A DNA stretch of 64,000 bases from Pseudomonadota bacterium (GTDB taxonomy: Bacteria > Myxococcota_A > UBA796 > SXON01): the NCBI GenBank assembly GCA_005778355.1, contig SXON01000017.1:36511-100510 (forward strand), written 5' to 3'. A model generated the notes under the pieces. It was not told the DNA's origin and ran no database searches. It saw nothing but the letters and a program-made list of their open reading frames with translations. Of this stretch, positions 8,841-18,074 are shown one piece after another; position 1 is the stretch's first letter; every line of letters starts with the position of its first letter. A program made the position numbers and the translations under genes.

Positions 8841-11342
8841 ATGAACCTCAGCCGCGTGCTCAGCACCGAGATCCTCCCCGTCGTGGAGCGGCCCAGCCGC
8901 TACCTCGGCACCGAGCACAACGCCGTCCACAAACACGGCGCGCGGGTGCGCATGGCGCTCGCCTTTCCCGACCTCTACGACCTCGGACTCGGCAACCTCG
9001 GGCTCCACATTCTCTACGCCGTGCTCAACCGCATCGACGGCGTGTCGGCCGAGCGGGTGTACGCCCCGGCTCCCGACATGGAGCGCGAGCTGCGTTCTCG
9101 CGGGCTCAAGCTCTTCGGCGTGGAGAGTCGCGACGAGCTCTGCGACTTCGACGCCATCGGCTTCACGCTGCAGTCCGAGCTCACGTTCACCAACATCTTG
9201 AACATGATCGACCTCGCTGGGTTGCCGCTCCGCACGGTCAACCGGCACGAGGGGCCGATCGTGCTCGCCGGCGGTCCCGCCGTGTTCAACCCCGAGCCGC
9301 TCGCGCCCTTCATCGACGCCTTCGTCATCGGCGATGGAGAAGACGTGGTGACCGAGATCGCAAAGGTGCTCGCGGAGCATCGTGACCGGGGGGCCCGCTT
9401 GCTCGCGTTGTCGCGACTCGAGGGTCTCTACGTGCCCGCGCTCTACCCGATGGACACGTTGTCCGACGGCCGCATCGTCCCGCCGCTCGACGCGCCGAAG
9501 ATCCGCAAGCGCACCGCGCGCGCCCTCGACGGGAACAACTTCCCCGTTGATTACATCGTGCCTTTCACCGAGCAGGTGCACGACCGCGTGTCGCTCGAGG
9601 TGCTCCGCGGTTGCACACAGGGCTGCCGCTTCTGCCAGGCCGGCAGGACCACGCGCCCGGTGCGGGAGCGCACCGTCGACGCCGTGGAAGACCTGATGAC
9701 GCGCACCCTGGCCGCTACCGGCTACGAGGAGGTGTCGCTGGTGTCGCTGTCCACCTGCGATCACAGCCGCGTCCGCTCGCTCGTGGAGCGCACCTCGACC
9801 CTGGCGAAGTCACAGCACGTGGCGCTGTCGCTCCCATCTCTCCGGCTCGACAGCTTCTCCGTGGAGCTGGCTGACATGGCCTCGTCCACCCGCCGCACCG
9901 GGCTCACCTTCGCCCCCGAGGCGGCCTCGCCGCGCCTACGCGCCGTCATCAACAAGTGGATCCCCGACGACGACCTCATCGAGATGGCCACCGCTGCCTA
10001 CGAGAAGGGCTGGGAGCACGTCAAGACCTACTTCATGATCGGCCTGCCCACCGAGCGTGAGGAAGACATCGTCGCGATCGCGGACTTGTGCGCACGCACG
10101 CTGGCCGCCGGGAAAAAGAAAAACCCGCGGGCCATGGTGAACACCGGGGTGAGCACCTTCGTGCCCAAGCCGTTCACGCCCTTCCAGTGGGCGCGACAGA
10201 TCGGGATCGAAGAAACTGAAGCAAAACAGGCGCTTCTGTTGCAGAACATCAAGCGTCACAAGAACATCAAATTCGGGCGCCACAAGCCCCATGAGACTTT
10301 CCTCGAGGGGCTCGTGTCTCGTGCCGACCGGCGCGCGGGCGACCTCATCGAGGCAGCCTGGCGCCACGGGGCTCGCTTCGACGCCTGGGGCGAGCACCTC
10401 GACTTCGGTGCCTGGCAGCGGGCCATCGAGGAGGTGGCCTACGACTGCGACGACGCGCTGCGCGAGCGGGCTCTGGACGAGCGCCTGCCCTGGGATCACA
10501 TCGACATCCACATCCCCAAGGCCTGGTTTGCCGCCGACTACGAGCGGGCGATGCAGTTGCAGCACGCGCCCGACTGCCGCGCGAAGAAGTGCCACGATTG
10601 TGGTGTGATCGACGTGGAGCGGGCGCTTTGTGCGCACATGCTCCGCAACAGCATCGAGGGGCGCAAGGCGGAGAAGGCGTGGACCAGGACGCCGTTGACG
10701 CCGGCCGCCGAGCCGTTGCCGGTGCAGCGCGTGCGTTTCCGCGTGGGACGCGAGAGCGACGCACGTTTCCTCGGCCACCTGGAATGGCAGAACGCCTGGC
10801 AGCGCGCCTTGCGCCGTGCGCGGGCACCGCTGGCCTACTCGCTGGGCTTCCATCCTCACCCACGGGTGGACTTCTCCTCGGCGTTGCCGAGCGGGGAGGA
10901 ATCGCGTGCCGAGTTCATGGACGCGAGGCTGGTGCGGCGCGTCGACGTGGCGGCGCTGGTGAGCGCCCTGCGTGCCACGGTGCCGAGCGGCTTCCTGGTG
11001 CTGGGCGGCGAGGAGGTGCCGCTCGACGCGGCCGCCACGATGGGTGAGGTGAGGGGATGGCGCTACGAGCTTGTCCCCGGCTTGCCCATCGAGGTCGCTC
11101 GGGACGCGGCTGAACGAATTGATGTCGCGACGTCGTTGCCGGTGACTCGGCGTTCGAAGTCGGGGCCGATCCAGGTCGACGTGCGCCCGATGGTCGACCA
11201 CATCGCGGTGCGCGAGGATGGGGTGGTGGAGCTCGATCTCGGCATGGTCAATGGAAAGCCAGGAAAAGCTAGGGAGATCGTGGAATTGATGCAGCTACCG
11301 CCCACGACACGCGTGGTGCGCACCGAGGTGCGATTTCGCTGA
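8841..11342 (+). CDS. Fused TIGR03960-type radical SAM protein and TIGR03936-type (DUF2344) domain
   Basis: LEVLRGCTQGCRFCQAGRTTRPVRERTVD CxxxCxxC; C-terminal RVRFRVGRESDARFLGHLEWQNAWQRALRRARAPLAYSLGFHPHPRVDFSSALP. Confidence 0.93.
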   Translation: MNLSRVLSTEILPVVERPSRYLGTEHNAVHKHGARVRMALAFPDLYDLGLGNLGLHILYAVLNRIDGVSAERVYAPAPDMERELRSRGLKLFGVESRDELCDFDAIGFTLQSELTFTNILNMIDLAGLPLRTVNRHEGPIVLAGGPAVFNPEPLAPFIDAFVIGDGEDVVTEIAKVLAEHRDRGARLLALSRLEGLYVPALYPMDTLSDGRIVPPLDAPKIRKRTARALDGNNFPVDYIVPFTEQVHDRVSLEVLRGCTQGCRFCQAGRTTRPVRERTVDAVEDLMTRTLAATGYEEVSLVSLSTCDHSRVRSLVERTSTLAKSQHVALSLPSLRLDSFSVELADMASSTRRTGLTFAPEAASPRLRAVINKWIPDDDLIEMATAAYEKGWEHVKTYFMIGLPTEREEDIVAIADLCARTLAAGKKKNPRAMVNTGVSTFVPKPFTPFQWARQIGIEETEAKQALLLQNIKRHKNIKFGRHKPHETFLEGLVSRADRRAGDLIEAAWRHGARFDAWGEHLDFGAWQRAIEEVAYDCDDALRERALDERLPWDHIDIHIPKAWFAADYERAMQLQHAPDCRAKKCHDCGVIDVERALCAHMLRNSIEGRKAEKAWTRTPLTPAAEPLPVQRVRFRVGRESDARFLGHLEWQNAWQRALRRARAPLAYSLGFHPHPRVDFSSALPSGEESRAEFMDARLVRRVDVAALVSALRATVPSGFLVLGGEEVPLDAAATMGEVRGWRYELVPGLPIEVARDAAERIDVATSLPVTRRSKSGPIQVDVRPMVDHIAVREDGVVELDLGMVNGKPGKAREIVELMQLPPTTRVVRTEVRFR

Positions 11343-11365
11343 GCGCGCGTGATAGACGCGCGGCC

Positions 11366-12511
11366 ATGTTCGTGCTGAGCGAAGAGCAGAAGGCCCTCGC
11401 CGAGGCGGCCCGCGCCGCTGCGGTGGCGCACGTGGCCCCCACGGCCCGGGATGACGACGAGAAAGAGCTGTTTCGCAAAGAGCTCTTCCAGAAGCTCGGC
11501 GAGGCCGGCCTCTGCGGCGTGCCCACCCCCGAGGCCTGGGGAGGGCTCGGGCTCGGCTACCTCGACTACGCCGTCGTGCTCGAGGAGATCGCCAAGGTGA
11601 GCGCGTCGTATGCGGTCACCGTGGCCGTCAACGGCCTGCCGCAGGTCATCCTCGCCCAGTTCGGCACCGACGCCCAGCGCGCCCAGTGGTTGCCACGCCT
11701 GGCGGCAGGCGAGGCCCTCGGCGCCTTCGCGCTGTCTGAGCCCTCCTCCGGCTCCGACGCGGCCTCGCTCCGCACCACCGCCGTGCGCGACGGCGAGCAC
11801 TACGTGCTCAACGGCACCAAGTTCTGGATTACCCACGGCGGCTACGCCGACGTGTACGTGGTGATGGCCCGCACCGGGGGGCCCGGTCCCAAGGGCATCG
11901 GCGCTTTCCTGGTGTCGAGCGACACGCCCGGCCTTTCCTTCGGCAAGAAGGAAGAAAAGATGGGGATGCGGGCTTCTCCCACGGTCGAGGTGATCCTGGA
12001 GAGCGCGCGCGTGCACGCGAGCAACCTCATCGGCGGCGAGTCGGAGGGTTTCCGCTGTGCCATGAGCGCGCTCGACAGCGGGCGCATCACGATCGGCGCC
12101 ACGAGCGTGGGCCTCGCGCAGGCCGCGCTCGACGCGGCGGGCGCCTATGCCTGCCAGCGCAAGCAGTTCGACACGCAGATCATCGATTTCCAGGGCGTGG
12201 GCTTCATGCTGGCTGACATGGCCTGTCGCGTGGAAACCGCGCGCCTGCTCGTTCACAAGGCGGCGTGGCTGCGCGACCAGAAGTTGCCCTACTCTCACGT
12301 TGCGGCCATGGCGAAATGTGTCGCGACCGACGCCGCGATGTCGGTGACCACCGACGCGGTGCAGGTGTTCGGCGGCTACGGCTACACGCGCGAGTACCCG
12401 GTCGAGCGCTACATGAGGGACGCCAAGGTGATGCAGATCGTCGAGGGCACCAACCAGGTGCAGCGCGTCGTGATCGCACGTCACCTGAAGCGTCACTATG
12501 GCGAGGCGTAG
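11366..12511 (+). CDS. Acyl-CoA dehydrogenase
   Basis: AFALSEPSSGSDAASLRTTA; AVQVFGGYGYTREYPVERYMRDAKVMQIVEGTNQVQRVVIARHL. Confidence 0.96.
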   Translation: MFVLSEEQKALAEAARAAAVAHVAPTARDDDEKELFRKELFQKLGEAGLCGVPTPEAWGGLGLGYLDYAVVLEEIAKVSASYAVTVAVNGLPQVILAQFGTDAQRAQWLPRLAAGEALGAFALSEPSSGSDAASLRTTAVRDGEHYVLNGTKFWITHGGYADVYVVMARTGGPGPKGIGAFLVSSDTPGLSFGKKEEKMGMRASPTVEVILESARVHASNLIGGESEGFRCAMSALDSGRITIGATSVGLAQAALDAAGAYACQRKQFDTQIIDFQGVGFMLADMACRVETARLLVHKAAWLRDQKLPYSHVAAMAKCVATDAAMSVTTDAVQVFGGYGYTREYPVERYMRDAKVMQIVEGTNQVQRVVIARHLKRHYGEA

Positions 12512-12568
12512 CGTGCACGCGCAGCGCCACCCCGGTAAGCTCTCGCACTCCCTGTCCCGGTCGCGTCG

Positions 12569-14470
12569 ATGAAGGTCTGCTCGCTCTGCAAGAATAGCTA
12601 CGAGGACTGGGTCGAGTTCTGTTTTCAGGACGGGCAACCCCTCCTGGCGGGTGCCGCCTCGCCGGCTGGTGCCACGAGCGGGTCCGCGCCGCCGCCGGTT
12701 TCACTGCCGGTGGCACCTCCGCCCGCGGTCAGCACCGTCCCGAGCAGTGTTGCGAGCGCGCCGTCCCTTGATCCCGGTGCGTCGGCAGACTGGGACGCCT
12801 TCGATGCCCCCGAGCCGACGCTCATCCGGATGCAGCGGCTCGCTGCGCAGCAGGGCCCCGGCGGCGCCCCCGCCGTGCTCCCCAAGGTGATGCAGCCGGC
12901 GCTCGGCGGACTGGTGGCACCGGCGCCCCCGTCTCGCCCGGGGTTCGGGTCGGGAGGCGCACCGAGCGGCGTGGCATCTGGCGCCGACACGCCCGACTTT
13001 GCCGCGCCCGGGTTGCCGCGTGGTGGACTCGGCGCCCGCCCGCCGAGCCCCGTGGACGCACCGGAATCTTTGCCCGCGCCACGCGCCGTACCGCCGCCCG
13101 TCCATGGGATCACGGCGGTCCCGCTCTCGGAACTCGAGGCCGAACCGGCGAGCACCGCCGAGGTCTTGAAGGCAGAGGCGCGCCAGGCCGAGGAGGCGCG
13201 TGGCGAGTCGGGCAGCCTGGCTCCGGTCGTGCCGCTGTCGCGACCTGCCGTAGCCAAGTCCGAGTCGAAGTCCGAGTCTGCTGGGCCCGAGTCCGACGGG
13301 CTGGGCGGCGACTTCTTCAACGAGAAGCCGCGCGAAGACGAGGACCAGAAGGCCACTGTGCCGATGTACGCGGCGCAAGCGGAAGATCGTGAGCGCGAGG
13401 TGCGGCCGCAACCCACCCGGTCGTCGAGCGGGCGCCCGCAGCCCGCGAGCAAGGACCGCGACGACGGTGGCATGGCGGCCCCGGCCGCAGCTGGAATCGG
13501 ACTCGCGATGATCGGCGCGATCGGCGCTGGCGTGCTGGTATTGGTGCTCGGCGGCGTCTTGTGGATGAAGATGAGCGCCGACAAGGCCGACGTGGTCGAC
13601 ACCACCCCGCCCCCGGCCGAGGTCAAGCCGCCGCCGAAGCTGGAACCGGCACCGCCGGTCGAACCGCCGCCCGTCGAGCCGTCGCCCGTCGAGCCGTCGC
13701 CCGGGGCGGTCACCGATCCCGGCGAAGCCGGGGACGACGGTAGCGACGCAGGCCTCACCGCGAATCCGAGCGCGACGTCCCCGACGCCCGGCACCGCCAC
13801 GCCTGGGGGCGCGGCGCCCAAGCCCGGGGCAGCCACCACGCCCGGAGCCACCACGACCCCGGGCACCAAACCGGCCACGACTCCCGCCACCGCGGGTACG
13901 GCCGCCAGCAGCACGGCGCCGAAGTCGGGCACCACGCCTCCCTCGGGCACCGGGGCGGCCTCGCCCTGGGGGACCGTGACGCCGTCGACGGCGCCAGCCG
14001 CGTCCACCACGTCCGACAATCCCTGGGGCACGGCGTCGCAAGTGTCCACGGGTACCCTGCGGATCACCAGCGACCCGACAGGCGCCACTGTCTTCGTCGA
14101 CGACAAGCCCTACGGCACCACGCCGTCGTCCGTCGACCTTCCCTACGGCAAGCACAAGGTGCGGCTCAGCCTCGCCGGGCATCGTACCGAGTCGAGCGAC
14201 GTCAACCTCAACGTGGCGTCGATGTCGGTGCCCTTCCGGCTCACGCCTGAAGAGATCACCGGCATCATCAACGTGTTCGGCCCCACCGGCGCATCGGTGT
14301 GGATCGACGACCACGACATGGGCCCGCTGCCGGTGAGCGTGCAGGTTCGCGAGGGCGTTCACGGGCTGAAGCTCATCCAGGCCGACGGCAAGTCCTGCTC
14401 GTCGAGCCGCGACGTGCGCTTCACCAGCGGTGGACGGCCGCTGGCGATCAACCTACAGCCCTGCGGCTAG
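12569..14470 (+). CDS. Zinc-ribbon-like, single-TM, PEGA-domain protein with Pro/Thr-rich linker
   Basis: MKVCSLCKNSYEDWVEFCFQDGQPL; one TM (AAGIGLAMIGAIGAGVLVLVLGGVLWM); TGTLRITSDPTGATVFVDDKPYGTTPSSVDLPYGKHKVRLSLAGH. Confidence 0.85.
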   Translation: MKVCSLCKNSYEDWVEFCFQDGQPLLAGAASPAGATSGSAPPPVSLPVAPPPAVSTVPSSVASAPSLDPGASADWDAFDAPEPTLIRMQRLAAQQGPGGAPAVLPKVMQPALGGLVAPAPPSRPGFGSGGAPSGVASGADTPDFAAPGLPRGGLGARPPSPVDAPESLPAPRAVPPPVHGITAVPLSELEAEPASTAEVLKAEARQAEEARGESGSLAPVVPLSRPAVAKSESKSESAGPESDGLGGDFFNEKPREDEDQKATVPMYAAQAEDREREVRPQPTRSSSGRPQPASKDRDDGGMAAPAAAGIGLAMIGAIGAGVLVLVLGGVLWMKMSADKADVVDTTPPPAEVKPPPKLEPAPPVEPPPVEPSPVEPSPGAVTDPGEAGDDGSDAGLTANPSATSPTPGTATPGGAAPKPGAATTPGATTTPGTKPATTPATAGTAASSTAPKSGTTPPSGTGAASPWGTVTPSTAPAASTTSDNPWGTASQVSTGTLRITSDPTGATVFVDDKPYGTTPSSVDLPYGKHKVRLSLAGHRTESSDVNLNVASMSVPFRLTPEEITGIINVFGPTGASVWIDDHDMGPLPVSVQVREGVHGLKLIQADGKSCSSSRDVRFTSGGRPLAINLQPCG

Positions 14471-15381
14471 TCGGTCACGGCGTTGGCCAGCACCACGCTG
14501 GCGTAGCTGCCGACGATGGCGGCCGCGACGAGCTCGGGCCGATGCGCAGCCGCCGTGCCGGCCGCGTAGGTCATCGCGGTGGCCGCCGGGACCGCGATGG
14601 CCACGGCGAGGAGGCCGCGGACAGGCTTCTTGTCGGCGAAGGCGGGGTAGCCGGGGAGGGGCACGTAGACGCGCGCGTCGACCAGAGGCTCGGACAGGGC
14701 CGGGAACGACGCTGTGGCGACCGGGGCCATGGGGGCCGACAGGTATATGGGGTCGGGCACGATGCCGAGGAGCGCGTGCGCCGCCGCCTCGATCTCCGCC
14801 TCGTCGCCGAAGCCGCCGCCGGGAAGGGCACTGGCGCCCGGGGCCTGGAGCACCGAGGCGCGCCGGCTCGCGGCCGGGGCGTCGACCCAGCCGCTCGCGA
14901 GGGCCAGTTCCACCTGTCCTGAGGTGCTGCCGATGGCGCCCACCACGAAGATGTCGATGTCGAGCGCGCTCACCGCGACGCGGGCGCAGGCGAGGTCGAG
15001 CCCGCAGCTCATGGCGGCGCGGGCCTCGGGACCGTCGGGCACGACGACCTCGACCCTGGGGACCCGAGCCATCGCGGCGCGGACATGCGCGGTCGCGATC
15101 TCCGCGTCGAGGCCAAAGGACGGCGAGGGCTCGACCGTCGACCACACTGGCGCCACGAGCACCCGCAGGTCGCGCTGGCCACTCCACTCGACCGGCGTCG
15201 CGACGCGCATGGTGTTGACATCGGTGAAGGGAATGCGCATACGCCCCTGCGGCGTGCGCAGTTCCACCCCCCGGTCGGTCGTGTCGATGACCTCGCCCAC
15301 GACAGTGCGGCCGTCGAGCAGCACGACGTGGCGGAACTCCCCGGCGCGCGCCGCCGAGACGACCAGCAGAGCGACGAGCAT
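14467..15381 (-). CDS. Hypothetical secreted protein
   Basis: MLVALLVVSAARAGEFRHVVLLDGRTVVGEVIDTTDRGVELRTPQGRMRIPFTDVNTMRV; start refined from ORF track. Confidence 0.7.
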   Translation of the reverse strand: MLVALLVVSAARAGEFRHVVLLDGRTVVGEVIDTTDRGVELRTPQGRMRIPFTDVNTMRVATPVEWSGQRDLRVLVAPVWSTVEPSPSFGLDAEIATAHVRAAMARVPRVEVVVPDGPEARAAMSCGLDLACARVAVSALDIDIFVVGAIGSTSGQVELALASGWVDAPAASRRASVLQAPGASALPGGGFGDEAEIEAAAHALLGIVPDPIYLSAPMAPVATASFPALSEPLVDARVYVPLPGYPAFADKKPVRGLLAVAIAVPAATAMTYAAGTAAAHRPELVAAAIVGSYASVVLANAVTD

Positions 15382-16040
15382 CACCACTCGACGTCTCCGC
15401 AGCGCTCGGGCTCCTCGCCCGCGGCCAGCGCGGCGACGGTCCACGCGTAGGGAATGTCGAGCGTGGCGTCGTCGGGGGCAAAGGCCACGGCGACCATCGC
15501 AAAGCGCCCCGGCTCCACCAGCGTGGCCCAGTCGTTGACCGGCGTGGAGGGGGCGAAGCCCATGATCAGGTCGTCGCGCGTGGTCCAGGCGCGGGCCGCT
15601 AGGCCGCAGCTATCAAGGTCGAAGGCGAGTAGATCGACTCGGGCTTCAGCGGAGGAAGGCTCGATGTGGGCACACAGGGCGCCGCTCGCCTGGACCTCGA
15701 TCACGCGCCAGTCGGCGTCGCCCACGTAGTCGCCGACGGGCTCGGTGGGGAAGGCGCTCGGCACCCCCGCGCAGGCCTCTCGCGCCGGAACCTGGGCGGG
15801 ACCCCATCCCGCGCCACGCAGCTTGCCGGCGAGGCGAAAGGCCATGCCCGGGGGCAGGATCTCGACGGCGGCCACGAGCGGACTGTCGTCGACGGCGTCG
15901 TCGCGCGGGCCGGCCTCGCTCCAGCTCAACTCCGGGGGCTCAACGAGCACCACGGCCTCGGGCGGGGCGCCGCCGGTGTCGGCCCGGGCAAGCCCGCCGA
16001 GAGCAGGCCAACCATCGCAAGCGGCGAGGAGCGCGATCAT
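15381..16040 (-). CDS. Hypothetical lipoprotein
   Basis: MIALLAACDGWPALGG lipobox; stop overlaps next start (TGATG); start refined. Confidence 0.7.
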   Translation of the reverse strand: MIALLAACDGWPALGGLARADTGGAPPEAVVLVEPPELSWSEAGPRDDAVDDSPLVAAVEILPPGMAFRLAGKLRGAGWGPAQVPAREACAGVPSAFPTEPVGDYVGDADWRVIEVQASGALCAHIEPSSAEARVDLLAFDLDSCGLAARAWTTRDDLIMGFAPSTPVNDWATLVEPGRFAMVAVAFAPDDATLDIPYAWTVAALAAGEEPERCGDVEW

Positions 16041-16094
16041 CGGCTCCGGGGGATACCCCAGCCGCCGCCGATCCGCACGCGATAGCTTCGTGGA

Positions 16095-17237
16095 ATGTCG
16101 CGTCGAGTGGTGATCGATCTTGCCCAGTTCATGCGCTCGCCGGCCGGCGGGAGTGCCTTGCGCCGACGTTGGCTCGATGGCCTCGCCCGCCTCGCGCCGC
16201 TGCACGCGCGCGCCGTGGCGGGCGACTTCCCGCCCCGACTCCCGAGCGCCGAGGCGTTGGCGGAGGCGACGGCCGCGCTGGCGAAGGGCGCCTTCGGCAA
16301 GGGTAAAGCTGGCATTGCGGTGCTGGGCCAGCCGGGCGCTCTCGGCAGCCTCAGGGCATGGCTCGCCGCATGCGGAGGGGAGGGGATTCGCCTCCACGCC
16401 GCGCCACCCGAGGACGAGGCCGCCAAGACGTGGCTGGCCCTGCTCGGGCCTCCCTGGATCGACGCTGCGGTGGAGCGGGCGGCCGAGCGCGGGGTCCGGG
16501 TGGCCGTGGCCACCGGTCGCGTGGACGGCGAGACGATCGAGCCTCCATCGAAGGGGGTCTGGATCGACGATGCGCACGCCGGCGACGCGCGGCTCGGGGC
16601 GCTCGGGCTGGCCACGCTCGCGACACTTGGCGCCGCCGGAATCGACGTCGCGGGGGCCCTCGTCGGCGCCAGTGAGGTTCGAGCCCAGATCGACGGGCCG
16701 CCCGGGGTCGACAATCCGGCGTGGTCGCTGGCGCGGGCGCTGCGACTCTGTGAAACGGACCTCGGTCGCGACAGTGTCATTCACGTAGCCGGGGAGGGGA
16801 GGCTCGTGGCGCTCGCCGCCTGGGCGGCGCGCGTCCAAGTCGCCACGGTGGGGACGCTGCGTCGAGATGGGACCGGCCGCGCGCTGCCTGCGGTGGCCGA
16901 GGCCGGCGACGAGGAGTGGCTGGAGTCCCTGGTCCACGGGCCCCGCGCGCGCGTGATCGTGGCGTGGACGGCTGGTCCCGACGTGCACGGGGGCGTGGCG
17001 GCGCCGTGGATCGCATGCGCGACCGAGGCTGGTCAGGTGGTCTTGCGGGTGCGCCTCGGCGCGCTCGACGCGGCCAGCGTCGGCGCCGCGATGACCCTGT
17101 GGCTGCGAGCGATGGCTTGCCTGGCCCTCCTGGAGGAGAGCGAAGCCGTGCCCTTGCTCTCGGTCGCGCGTCTCTACGACGCGATGGAGGCGGGCTCGGG
17201 CACGCGCGGTATCGACGAGGCGAGGCGGGTAGATTAG
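16095..17237 (+). CDS. Degenerate glucose-6-phosphate-isomerase-like protein (putative)
   Basis: NPAWSLARALRLCETDLGRDSVIHVAGEGRLVALAAWAARV resembles PGI-type NPA..L...AGRDK; no clear catalytic motifs. Confidence 0.55.
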   Translation: MSRRVVIDLAQFMRSPAGGSALRRRWLDGLARLAPLHARAVAGDFPPRLPSAEALAEATAALAKGAFGKGKAGIAVLGQPGALGSLRAWLAACGGEGIRLHAAPPEDEAAKTWLALLGPPWIDAAVERAAERGVRVAVATGRVDGETIEPPSKGVWIDDAHAGDARLGALGLATLATLGAAGIDVAGALVGASEVRAQIDGPPGVDNPAWSLARALRLCETDLGRDSVIHVAGEGRLVALAAWAARVQVATVGTLRRDGTGRALPAVAEAGDEEWLESLVHGPRARVIVAWTAGPDVHGGVAAPWIACATEAGQVVLRVRLGALDAASVGAAMTLWLRAMACLALLEESEAVPLLSVARLYDAMEAGSGTRGIDEARRVD

Positions 17238-17261
17238 ACCGCCGACCCCGCTGGATCGCCC

Positions 17262-18074
17262 GTGGCCGACGAAGAGAAGAGCCCGAACGCCGCTGCCGAG
17301 ACCGAGCCGCCGCCGCAGGAGGAGCAGGACTACCTGTTCAAGGCGCAGGTCGCCGGCACGGAGTTCATCCTCCGGTACTGGAAGTACGGCTTCTACGTGC
17401 TGGGCGCGGTGTTGCTGGTGGCGCTCGGCTGGGGCAGCTACCAGTCCTGGTCGCAGTCGCGGCGCGAGGCGCAGTTTGGGTCCATCGCGGCCGTCGCGTA
17501 CAAGATGCCGACGGTCAACCAGATGGCCCTCTACGGCCTCGCGCCGAAGGACGACCCCAACGACACCGCCCGGCAGGCCACGCTGGTAGAGGGTGCAAAG
17601 CGCTTCCAGGCCTCGGCCGAGTCCGCATCGGGCTCGGCGGCGGTCTACGGCTATTTGCAGGCGGCCGACGCCTATAGTCGCGCTCAGGATGCCGCGAACG
17701 CACGCGCGATGATCGAGCGGGCCACGAAGCTGAGCGCGCCGGACGTCGCGAAGTTCGCCGCCGACGCCCAGTGGGCGGCGCTCGTGGCCAACGAGGGGAA
17801 GGTGGCCGAGGCCGAGACCTACCTCCGCGAGATGGCGGGCCGATACACCGGTTTCTTTGCGCAGGAGTCGCTCCTGCGGCTTGCGTCGATTCAGGCCGAC
17901 GCGGGCAAGACTGCAGAGGCCAGGGTCACTGTCGAGGAGCTGCTGAAACGATTTGAGAGCCCCGCGCGCGCGCAGGAGGTGGCAGCCATCGCGGCCCGAG
18001 TGGGTGCGACAGCCCCTGCGCCATCCGCTGAAGCGCCCGCAGCGGCACCGTCGGGTGCCGGGGCGCCGGGTTGA
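17262..18074 (+). CDS. YfgM-like single-TM TPR protein
   Basis: GTG start; FILRYWKYGFYVLGAVLLVALGWGSYQSW; TPR-like C-terminal part; 4-nt overlap with downstream PQQ-repeat gene. Confidence 0.7.
   Translation: MADEEKSPNAAAETEPPPQEEQDYLFKAQVAGTEFILRYWKYGFYVLGAVLLVALGWGSYQSWSQSRREAQFGSIAAVAYKMPTVNQMALYGLAPKDDPNDTARQATLVEGAKRFQASAESASGSAAVYGYLQAADAYSRAQDAANARAMIERATKLSAPDVAKFAADAQWAALVANEGKVAEAETYLREMAGRYTGFFAQESLLRLASIQADAGKTAEARVTVEELLKRFESPARAQEVAAIAARVGATAPAPSAEAPAAAPSGAGAPG

Noticed and set aside
8472-12637. Long minus-strand ORFs (8472-9764, 9936-11201, 11063-12637)
   Set aside because: Antisense to the clear radical SAM and acyl-CoA dehydrogenase genes; typical GC-driven shadows.
13650-13720. 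15-bp tandem repeat (GTCGAGCCGTCGCCC) as a regulatory or mobile repeat
   Set aside because: Explained by the Pro/Val/Glu linker (VEPPPVEPSPVEPSP) of the PEGA protein.
12625-14362. 493- and 553-aa antisense ORFs opposite the PEGA protein
   Set aside because: Shadow of the Pro/Ala/Thr-rich linker; no independent motifs.
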